A stretch of DNA of 10,232 nt. Source: an uncultured Oscillospiraceae bacterium (GTDB taxonomy: Bacteria > Bacillota > Clostridia > Oscillospirales > Acutalibacteraceae). The position numbers were made by a program, and so were the translations under genes. The first letter of the stretch is position 1. Each line of letters starts with the position of its first letter. Location of the stretch: positions 1-10,232 of the forward strand of contig URYP01000075.1 of NCBI GenBank assembly GCA_900552115.1. The letters run 5' to 3'. Under the pieces are notes generated by a model. It was not told where the DNA came from and ran no database searches. It was given only the letters and a program-made list of their open reading frames with translations. Positions 1-6,132 of this stretch are shown here, in pieces.

Positions 1-35
1 CGTCGGTATCGACGGCGCCGCTCTTTAGCTGGATG

Positions 36-2210
36 TTACAGGCGTGTTATCAGGTTAACGGCCAGAGTCCCGAACTGATAAACCATAAACGATACCACCC
101 AAGCCACGCCGGTCTGGAAGGCCATTGTCCCGACCGCCCATTTCAGTGAATTCATTTCCCGGCGGATGGCGGAAAACGCCGCCACACAGGGCATATACAG
201 CAGCACGAACACCAGAAACGAAACAGCGGATACCGGGCTGAACACCCCTTGCAAAATATGCGACATGGCTGCATCAGTAGCCGGGTTGTAAAGGATGGTC
301 AGGGTACCGACCACCGTTTCCTTGGCGAGCAGTCCTGTAACCAGCGCCACCGCCGCCTGCCAGAAGCCGAAACCGAGGGGCGCGAACAGGGGCGCGATGG
401 TTTTGCCGATGGAGGACAGAATGCTGTTTTCCGTCTGGCCGGCCGGCAATAGCTGGAAATGGGAATCGAAGGACTGCAAAAACCAGATGACAACCGAGGC
501 CGCAAACAGGACGGTACCGGCGCGGATGACAAAATCCTTAATCCGCTCGTACATGTGCATCCACAGGGTTTTAATGGTGGGCAGCCGGTAGGGGGGCAGC
601 TCCATGACAAAGGGAGCGTGTCCGCCTTTCAGGACCGTTTTTTTCAGGATCATGGCGCAGATAATCGCCACGATAAGGCCGGTAGCGTACAGGCTGAAAA
701 CCACCAGGCCCCGATGGCCGGGGAAGAACGCGGCGATAAACAGGGCGTAAACCGGCATTTTAGCCGAACAGGACATGAAAGGCGTCAACATAATGGTCAT
801 ACGGCGATCCCGCTCGTTTTCCAGTGTACGGGCAGCCATGACGCCGGGGACCGAGCAGCCGAATCCCATCAGCATGGGGACAAAAGACCGGCCCGACAAC
901 CCGGTTTTGTGGAGCAGCTTATCCATGATAAAAGCGGCGCGGGCCATATAACCACTGTCCTCCAGTATGGACAGGAAGAAAAACAGCAGCAGAATCTGCG
1001 GAAAAAAGGACACGATGGACCCCACACCGGCAATCACGCCGTCGCAGATCAGCCGGATAATCCAGGAATGCGCGCCCAAGCCGGTCAGGGACTGTTCCAC
1101 CCAGGGGGAAAAATGATGGCTGATCAGGTTATCCAGTCCGTCGGTCAGCCAGGTTCCCAGCGGCCCGAAGGTGATGAAGAACACCAGCAGCATGATGCAG
1201 GCAAACAGGGGAAGCGCCAGATATTTGTTGGTCGCAACCGCGTCGATCTTATCCGACAGGGTCAGCTCGCCCGGCTTTTTCAGGCGGGTCACGCACTTCT
1301 CGCAGATGCGGCAGATAAACTTGTATTTCTGGTCGGCGATAATCATATCCCGTTCGCCATATACGGCTTCCAGTCCCCGGATGATTTCATCGATCAGGTG
1401 CGCCTCTCCGTCGGATAGTTCCAGCGCCTCCAGCGTGGGCGTGTCGTCGTCGATAATTTTTACCGCCGACCAGCGCAGGGCCAGACCCTTTTTCATGCAG
1501 GTCGGCTCGATGATCTCCTCGATGCGCAGGATGGCCTTGAGCACGTCCGCCGTATAGATTTCGTCGATCACATGGGTGGATAAATACTCTTTCCCATGAT
1601 GGTCACGGCGGTCGTGAAGCTGGTGGCGAATATACGCGTCGCCGTATTTCCGGTCGATCCGCCTGGCCAGCCGTTCTTCATCAAAGGGGGAGAGGGGGGC
1701 GTCGCGCCGTTCCACCCCTTCGTGATAGGTGCGGTCGATCAGTTCCTTGATGCCACGTCCGCGGCTGGCGGAAATCGGAGCCACCGGCATTCCCAGCATA
1801 TGCTCCAGCTTCTGCACGTCAATTTCCAGTCCGCGGCTTTTCAGCATATCCACCATGTTCAGAGCCACCACCAGCGGCCGCCCGAGCTCCGCCAGCTGGA
1901 GTGTAAGATAAAGGTTGCGCTCCAGATTGGTTGCGTCCACCACATCGACGATGACGTCGGGGGATTCCTCCATCACAAAATTGCGGGACACCATTTCCTC
2001 CGCCGAATAGGGGGAGAGGGAGTAAATGCCGGGCAGGTCCACCACAGTGATGTCGGCGCCGTGGCTTTTCAGTCGGCCGCCTTTCTTTTCTACAGTGACG
2101 CCTGGCCAGTTGCCGACGTATTGATTGGAGCCGGTCAATTCATTGAACAGCGTGGTCTTGCCGCAGTTCGGGTTGCCGGCCAGCGCATATGTATAACTCA
2201 AATTCTTCAA
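36..2210 (-). CDS. feoB: Ferrous iron transport protein B (FeoB)
   Basis: This is the large inner-membrane Fe(II) importer with an N-terminal G-protein domain. Visible GTPase motifs are G1 GNPNCGKT (residues 12-19), the G2 threonine in GVTV (T39), G3 DLPG (58-61), G4 NMVD (118-121) and a G5 SAS near 147-149. A helical spacer follows, then a polytopic membrane region from about residue 330 to the end. Two family gate motifs are present: GFGCSVPG with C452, and SCSAKMPVY with C481, the conserved pore-lining cysteines. At 724 residues it is normal for full-length FeoB. The start is a TTG whose bases overlap the feoA stop (TTGA). A second in-frame TTG at 2201 lies better placed behind the GAAAGG sequence, so the true start could be three codons later. 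No ATG start is available. It is the distal gene of the feoAB operon; the 35 bases after its stop hold no recognisable gene. Confidence 0.97.
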   Translation of the reverse strand: MKNLSYTYALAGNPNCGKTTLFNELTGSNQYVGNWPGVTVEKKGGRLKSHGADITVVDLPGIYSLSPYSAEEMVSRNFVMEESPDVIVDVVDATNLERNLYLTLQLAELGRPLVVALNMVDMLKSRGLEIDVQKLEHMLGMPVAPISASRGRGIKELIDRTYHEGVERRDAPLSPFDEERLARRIDRKYGDAYIRHQLHDRRDHHGKEYLSTHVIDEIYTADVLKAILRIEEIIEPTCMKKGLALRWSAVKIIDDDTPTLEALELSDGEAHLIDEIIRGLEAVYGERDMIIADQKYKFICRICEKCVTRLKKPGELTLSDKIDAVATNKYLALPLFACIMLLVFFITFGPLGTWLTDGLDNLISHHFSPWVEQSLTGLGAHSWIIRLICDGVIAGVGSIVSFFPQILLLFFFLSILEDSGYMARAAFIMDKLLHKTGLSGRSFVPMLMGFGCSVPGVMAARTLENERDRRMTIMLTPFMSCSAKMPVYALFIAAFFPGHRGLVVFSLYATGLIVAIICAMILKKTVLKGGHAPFVMELPPYRLPTIKTLWMHMYERIKDFVIRAGTVLFAASVVIWFLQSFDSHFQLLPAGQTENSILSSIGKTIAPLFAPLGFGFWQAAVALVTGLLAKETVVGTLTILYNPATDAAMSHILQGVFSPVSAVSFLVFVLLYMPCVAAFSAIRREMNSLKWAVGTMAFQTGVAWVVSFMVYQFGTLAVNLITRL

Positions 2211-2467
2211 ACCTTTCTGTCGGATTGCGTTGAAGATGTGGGTATCACCAGTATTTCGCGGGCTTCCGCGCGGCGGATGCTCAGCTCATAGCCCCGCACG
2301 TTGATTTCCAGCGGATCGCCCATCGGCGCCGCCTTGCGCATGATGATCACCGCGCCGGGCGTGATGCCCATGTCGATGATACGGCGGCGCAGGGCGCCCG
2401 AACAGCCAAGGCTTTTGACAATGGCGGTTTCTCCGATTTTCATATCGTTGACAGTCTTTTCCGGCAT
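2207..2467 (-). CDS. feoA: Ferrous iron transport protein A (FeoA)
   Basis: This is a small cytoplasmic SH3-like protein of the Feo system, thought in the family to interact with and modulate FeoB. The 86-residue length and the pattern of a GETAIVKSLG strand, then RRRIIDMGITPGA, then a conserved DPLEINVRGYELSIRRAEA segment are typical of FeoA. The ATG is preceded by a strong AAAAGGAGGG ribosome binding site. The gene is first in the operon and its TGA overlaps the feoB TTG start by four bases, which implies translational coupling. It begins about 120 bases from a divergent membrane protein gene. Identification rests on sequence pattern and on its position next to feoB. Confidence 0.95.
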   Translation of the reverse strand: MPEKTVNDMKIGETAIVKSLGCSGALRRRIIDMGITPGAVIIMRKAAPMGDPLEINVRGYELSIRRAEAREILVIPTSSTQSDRKV

Positions 2468-2497
2468 AGCCGACCCTCCTTTTCAGCATACATAATT

Positions 2498-2527
2498 ACT
2501 ATAATACAAATAACGGTCTGTTTGCAA
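2498..2527 (-). promoter_or_regulatory. Probable feoAB promoter
   Basis: Reading the minus strand, TTGCAA (2527-2522) is followed after 18 bases by TATAGT (2503-2498); TATTAT (2506-2501) at 15 bases is an alternative -10. A small inverted repeat, ATTA-TAG-TAAT, overlaps the -10 and could be part of a metal-regulator operator, but it does not match a full Fur or DtxR consensus that I can recognise. Iron-dependent control is expected from the family, not shown by the sequence. Confidence 0.5.
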
Positions 2528-2535
2528 CCGCCCAT

Positions 2536-2565
2536 TTGAAAATAATACGCTTTTCTGCCCATACT
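2536..2565 (+). promoter_or_regulatory. Probable promoter for the DUF975-like/AI-2E pair
   Basis: TTGAAA (2536-2541) and CATACT (2560-2565) are separated by 18 bases, with the ribosome binding site AAGGGGG at 2575-2581 in front of the ATG at 2591. The -10 match is only partial. It lies back to back with the feo promoter, about 10 bases apart, so the two could compete or share a regulator. Confidence 0.4.
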
Positions 2566-2590
2566 AAAGCGTATAAGGGGGCGGCAATTT

Positions 2591-3403
2591 ATGGGAAACA
2601 AAAGGGTGCGGTTTCATTTAAAGGGAAATTGGGGCCAGGCAGTGCTGGCGGAGGGCGGTATCCTGTGTGTACAGATTTTGCTGACACTGGCGGAATGGGG
2701 CATTATGCTGGGGCTGGGCGTCCGGATCGGCAGCGCTATGTTCCTGTATCCCTCCACGGACATCCGACCGGTTCTGGCCCGCATGGTTATTATGATCGTT
2801 CTGGTCGTACTGGATTTACTGATTTTGTCCCCGCTCAAGCTGGGACGGTCGGTGTTTTACTGGCAGATGGTGAATTCCGTGCGGCCGGTAGAAGGCAGCC
2901 GCACACGCTATTTTGAAGGGCGGTTGTATGGGCAGGCGATTCACTGGCGGCTCCGCTTGTGGGGCTGGCGACTGCTTTGGAGTCTGCTTTTGTGGCTGCC
3001 GGCCATAGCGCTGCTGGGAGTGGGGGAGTGGCTGCGCTTGGACAGCCTGCGCCGGGGAGCCATGGATTTCACTTGTGTAGTCTTTCTCCTTATGGGGATT
3101 ATCGCGTTTTTGGGAGGTTGGCTGGTCGCTGAAATGGTTATGATGCGCTACCGGCCGGCCGCCTACGGGATCGGCCAGGGGATGAAGGTGAAAGAAGCGT
3201 TCCGTTGGGCCGTGACGGTAACGAAAGGGCGAACGGAAAGCATCCTGTGGCTTTATCTGCGCTACGCGCTGGGGCTGCTGTCCTGCCTGTTTGGACTGCC
3301 GGCCCTGTACGTCATGCCTTTATTCCAGACGGAGCAGGCATGGCTGATCCGAAAATGGGCAAAATTATCGCCGCCCCTTGAAAAGACAGCCGTGCTATGG
3401 TAA
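2591..3403 (+). CDS. Multi-pass membrane protein, DUF975-like
   Basis: The 270-residue product is strongly hydrophobic, with about five predicted membrane helices near residues 18-42, 61-82, 123-146, 159-183 and 217-243. It has a basic N-terminus and no signal peptide. Between helices 2 and 3 is a segment reading SPLKLGRSVFYWQ. A cytoplasmic-looking segment, MRYRPAAYGIGQGMKVKEAF, is followed by a TKGR motif before the last helix. This layout (helix pair, short basic connector, then an A-Y-G-I…K-E-A-F…K-G pattern) resembles the DUF975 family of Clostridia membrane proteins of unknown function. The assignment is by pattern only. A good ribosome binding site, AAGGGGG, supports the ATG. It lies 77 bases upstream of the AI-2E family gene in the same direction and is probably co-transcribed with it. 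No function can be assigned. Confidence 0.75.
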   Translation: MGNKRVRFHLKGNWGQAVLAEGGILCVQILLTLAEWGIMLGLGVRIGSAMFLYPSTDIRPVLARMVIMIVLVVLDLLILSPLKLGRSVFYWQMVNSVRPVEGSRTRYFEGRLYGQAIHWRLRLWGWRLLWSLLLWLPAIALLGVGEWLRLDSLRRGAMDFTCVVFLLMGIIAFLGGWLVAEMVMMRYRPAAYGIGQGMKVKEAFRWAVTVTKGRTESILWLYLRYALGLLSCLFGLPALYVMPLFQTEQAWLIRKWAKLSPPLEKTAVLW

Positions 3404-3425
3404 AATAACCTAAGATTGTTTTACC
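3399..3425. repeat. Inverted repeat over the stop codon of the membrane protein gene
   Basis: A perfect 7-base inverted repeat, GGTAAAA (3399-3405) and TTTTACC (3419-3425), has a 13-base centre and covers the TAA stop. The stem is AT-rich and has no following T-run, so it is not a convincing terminator. It could be a weak processing or regulatory element or chance. Confidence 0.35.
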
Positions 3426-3480
3426 TAACAACCGCACAGATTGGCTATAGCTTGCCCACAGAAAGGCGGCAAACGGACGT

Positions 3481-4788
3481 ATGAAATCACAGACGCCCCC
3501 CAAGACCCATCATAAACAGCGTTCAACCATGGTCCGCAAGGGGATGGTTTGTTTCGGCGTGCTTGCGGCGGCCATCCTGTTTTATTTTTCCCTTTTCCGG
3601 CTTAATGAGATTATGGGTGTGGTTTCGGGTGTTCTAGGGGCGCTCCAGCCAGTCATTTACGGTGTGGCCATCGCTTATTTGCTCAATCCCGTGATGCTGA
3701 CCTGCCAAAAGTACCTGGACCCTTTTTTCAAAAAGCGTTGCCGTTCGGAGCGCAAGGCGCTGTCCTGGTCCAAAGCGCTCAGCATCACGGCCGCCATGCT
3801 GGTGGGCATCAGCTTTCTGGTTGTATTGGGCCTGCTCATCATCCCACAGCTCAGTGAAAGCATCATTAAGCTGGTAGACGACCTGCCGGGCTATCTGGAC
3901 CAGTTCATGGTCTGGGTCAATGCGACCCTCAATTCGCCGGAAGACTGGGCCAAAACGCTCAGCAAGCTGGTGGAGGACGGCGTCCAGCATCTGGAACAGT
4001 GGATGAAAACCAGCCTGTTGGGGTATGCCACCGATATGCTCTCCTATGTAACCAGCGGCATCATCAGCGTGGTCAACATGGTGCTGAACCTGCTTATCGG
4101 CCTGGTGGTGGCGGTTTATACCCTGAACGAAAAGAAAAAGTTTGTTGGTCAAAGCAAAAAATTTCTGTATGCGGTATTCAAACCGCAGCGAGCCAATGAA
4201 ATTATCGATACCGTGCGCCACGGACACAAAATATTCGGTGGATTCCTGTACGGCAAAATCCTCGATTCAATCATCGTCGGGCTGATTACGTTTGTGGTGC
4301 TGTCCATTATGCGTATGCCTTACACGCTGCTGGTCAGCGTGATTGTCGGCGTCACCAATATCATTCCGTTCTTTGGACCCTTTATCGGGGCGATTCCCAG
4401 CGCGTTCCTCATTCTGCTGGCCAGTCCCATGCAGGGGCTGTACTTTATCATTTTTATTATCATTCTCCAACAAATTGACGGCAACATCATCGGTCCGAAG
4501 ATTTTGGGAAATACCACCGGCATCTCCGAATTTTGGGTTACATTTGCCCTGCTGCTGTTCGGCGGGCTGTTCGGTGTTGTGGGCATGATTATCGGGGTGC
4601 CCACCTTTGCGGTCATCTACTACCTGGTCAAGACCTGGCTGCACAAGCGGATGACCCGGCGCCATATGCCGGAAAGCTCCGAGGATTACATTGAAGCCCT
4701 GCATATGGATGAGGACAGTCTGGAGCTGCTCTATGAGGAATCGGTTCCGGCATCCGCCGATACGACGGAACCGCCTTCGATATCCTGA
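3481..4788 (+). CDS. AI-2E family (PerM/YtvI-type) transporter
   Basis: This 435-residue inner-membrane protein belongs to the AI-2E/UPF0118 exporter family, whose members have been linked to autoinducer-2 release, to sodium or proton antiport, or have no known substrate. Two helices lie at about residues 20-72 (ending AYLLNPVM). A third at about 97-121 is followed by a large extramembrane amphipathic segment (125-185), and a hydrophobic C-terminal half then carries the family signatures. These are GVTNIIPFFGPFIGAIP at about residues 290-306 and QQIDGNIIGPKILG from about residue 330, followed by a glycine-rich final helix pair. The C-terminal 45 residues are acidic and hydrophilic. The start is supported only by a somewhat distant GAAAGGCGG; the internal ATGs at 3529 and 3544 have no better site. 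The substrate cannot be read from the sequence. Confidence 0.92.
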   Translation: MKSQTPPKTHHKQRSTMVRKGMVCFGVLAAAILFYFSLFRLNEIMGVVSGVLGALQPVIYGVAIAYLLNPVMLTCQKYLDPFFKKRCRSERKALSWSKALSITAAMLVGISFLVVLGLLIIPQLSESIIKLVDDLPGYLDQFMVWVNATLNSPEDWAKTLSKLVEDGVQHLEQWMKTSLLGYATDMLSYVTSGIISVVNMVLNLLIGLVVAVYTLNEKKKFVGQSKKFLYAVFKPQRANEIIDTVRHGHKIFGGFLYGKILDSIIVGLITFVVLSIMRMPYTLLVSVIVGVTNIIPFFGPFIGAIPSAFLILLASPMQGLYFIIFIIILQQIDGNIIGPKILGNTTGISEFWVTFALLLFGGLFGVVGMIIGVPTFAVIYYLVKTWLHKRMTRRHMPESSEDYIEALHMDEDSLELLYEESVPASADTTEPPSIS

Positions 4789-4817
4789 CGGAGGTTGTCC
4801 TGTCCTAACTATATGAT

Positions 4818-4852
4818 AAAAACCCGTCCGGCATGCACCGGACGGGTTTTTT
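4818..4852. terminator. Bidirectional intrinsic terminator between convergent operons
   Basis: A perfect 14-base-pair stem, AAAAACCCGTCCGG (4818-4831) with CCGGACGGGTTTTT (4838-4851), encloses a six-base loop and carries a T-run on both strands. It ends the plus-strand AI-2E gene and the minus-strand pfl operon, whose last stop codon lies three bases away. Confidence 0.95.
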
Positions 4853-4854
4853 CT

Positions 4855-5295
4855 TTAGTTTCTGGGCAGCGGCGCCTTTTTGGCATGGACAAACGCCATT
4901 ATGTCGGCCAGATCCCCGTCATGGGGCATTCGGTAGTGGACCCAGCCGCCCGTATCGCCGCAGGGATACCGGTTCGCCCATAATTCCCGGGCCCGGGGAG
5001 AGAGCTTCTCCAGGCCGGCTTCCAGCGCGGGTACTTGCTTGTCTCCCACCTGTATGGTAATGGTCACAGCGGACTTTTCAAAAAAGGCATAGCATAAATG
5101 AAAGGATTTGTGACTGTATTTATAGCCCCAGCCGTAGCGGTTCCCAAAGGGAAACCGCAGGTCTTTGGCCAAATCGTATTGTTCGGACAGCCGCTCCTCC
5201 AAAGCGCACAGCCTTTCAAAACCGGCCTCGCCGATATACTCCCGTATTTCTGCGGAGGAAGGCGTATCCCGCTTATTCAGCATCCGTTCAAACAT
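4855..5295 (-). CDS. DUF3788 domain protein
   Basis: This is a 146-residue soluble protein with no signal peptide or membrane segment. The central block YGWGYKYSHKSFHLCYAFF (about residues 54-72), followed by SAVTITIQVGDKQ, and the C-terminal block GGWVHYRMPHDGDLADIMAFV are the pattern of the DUF3788 family, which has no established function. Proteins of this type are common in Clostridia and are usually stand-alone. The ATG is preceded by AAAGGAG at seven bases. The gene begins 24 bases after the pflA stop and ends at the operon terminator, so it is likely read from the pfl promoter. Whether that placement is functional or accidental cannot be decided here. Confidence 0.85.
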   Translation of the reverse strand: MFERMLNKRDTPSSAEIREYIGEAGFERLCALEERLSEQYDLAKDLRFPFGNRYGWGYKYSHKSFHLCYAFFEKSAVTITIQVGDKQVPALEAGLEKLSPRARELWANRYPCGDTGGWVHYRMPHDGDLADIMAFVHAKKAPLPRN

Positions 5296-5319
5296 AGGCC
5301 CGCTCCTTTCCGGTGGCGC

Positions 5320-6060
5320 TTATCCGTGTACAGGCAGCCCCGCGTTTTCAAAAACAGAGCGCGCCATAGCGATCTCCTCGTCGGAGGGCGCGGCTACATC
5401 AGCAAGCTGATAGGGGAGCTTCAGCTCCTGCCACTTGAATTCGCCCATTTTGTGAAAGGGGAGCAGCTCCACCTTTTCCACACAGCGATACCCGCGCAGG
5501 AATGCCGCTAGCTCTTCGAGCGGTTTACGTTCTAGAGTATAGCCGGGCAGCAGCACGTGCCGGATCCATACGGGCCTGCCAAGGTCTTCCCGGAAAGCCA
5601 GCGTGCGCAGGGCCCCCGTGTTGTCCCGCCTTGTGATGGTCCGGCAGAGTTCCGGATCCAGCGCTTTGATATCCAGCAGCAGCAGATCGGCGTCGGTCAG
5701 CGCCGGCCGGGCGGCGGAAAAGGGAAAACAGCCGCTGGTATCAACCGCACAGTGGATGCCGTGGTCGTGCAGGGCGGCAATGGCCGCGCCCACAAAGTCG
5801 GGCTGCAAAAGCGGCTCGCCGCCGGAAAAGGTTACTCCACCGCTGCGGATAAACTGGCGGTAGGATAAGACGTCCTGTACGAACTCTTCCACCGACATCA
5901 TATACGCGTATTGCTCGCCGTTCCAGGTATCGGGATTGTGACAGTACATACAGCGCAGGTTGCATCCCTGCAAAAATGCCACATAACGGATGCCGGGGCC
6001 GTCCACTGTGCCAAAGGTTTCCTTGGAATGAAAATGGCCGCGTATCGCCTGGTCGGACAT
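5320..6060 (-). CDS. pflA: Pyruvate formate-lyase activating enzyme (PflA)
   Basis: This radical SAM enzyme uses a [4Fe-4S] cluster and S-adenosylmethionine to generate the glycyl radical on PflB. Visible features are the leader FGTVDGPGIRYVAFLQGC and the cluster motif CNLRCMYC with C33, C37 and C40 in the CX3CX2C spacing. The following HNPDTW is typical of PFL activases, and the SAM-binding motif SGGEP is at residues 79-83. At 246 residues it has the normal length and lacks the extra ferredoxin-like insert found in activases of other glycyl radical enzymes. I chose the ATG at 6060 because AAAGGAG lies seven bases upstream. A longer reading frame to 6105 would run into the stem-loop between pflB and pflA and has no ribosome binding site. 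It follows pflB by 72 bases in the same direction. Confidence 0.96.
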   Translation of the reverse strand: MSDQAIRGHFHSKETFGTVDGPGIRYVAFLQGCNLRCMYCHNPDTWNGEQYAYMMSVEEFVQDVLSYRQFIRSGGVTFSGGEPLLQPDFVGAAIAALHDHGIHCAVDTSGCFPFSAARPALTDADLLLLDIKALDPELCRTITRRDNTGALRTLAFREDLGRPVWIRHVLLPGYTLERKPLEELAAFLRGYRCVEKVELLPFHKMGEFKWQELKLPYQLADVAAPSDEEIAMARSVFENAGLPVHG

Positions 6061-6092
6061 CAAATCTCTCCTTTCCATCCATATTCGCAGAG

Positions 6093-6121
6093 CAGCCCTC
6101 CGCACGTTCCGCGGAGGGCTG
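6093..6121 (-). other. Stem-loop between pflB and pflA
   Basis: A perfect 11-base-pair GC-rich stem, CAGCCCTCCGC (6093-6103) with GCGGAGGGCTG (6111-6121), has a seven-base loop. It lies 11 bases after the pflB stop and 32 bases before the pflA start. On the minus strand it is followed by CTCTGCG, not a T-run, so it is not a standard intrinsic terminator. A role as a 3' stability or processing element that lets pflB accumulate over pflA is an inference. Confidence 0.8.
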
Positions 6122-6132
6122 TGAGCGGAGAA

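Noticed and set aside
1..35. Possible start of a FeoB-associated cysteine-rich membrane protein after feoB.
   Set aside because: The 35 bases contain no start codon with a ribosome binding site on the minus strand; the window ends too early to tell.
459..1418. Long plus-strand reading frame of 319 codons opposite feoB.
   Set aside because: It lies wholly within feoB on the other strand, has low-complexity H/Q/D/G-rich composition typical of an antisense shadow in GC-rich DNA, and no ribosome binding site.
6061..6105. Extended N-terminus of PflA starting at 6105.
   Set aside because: The extra 15 codons run into the intercistronic stem-loop and have no ribosome binding site, whereas the ATG at 6060 has AAAGGAG at ideal spacing.
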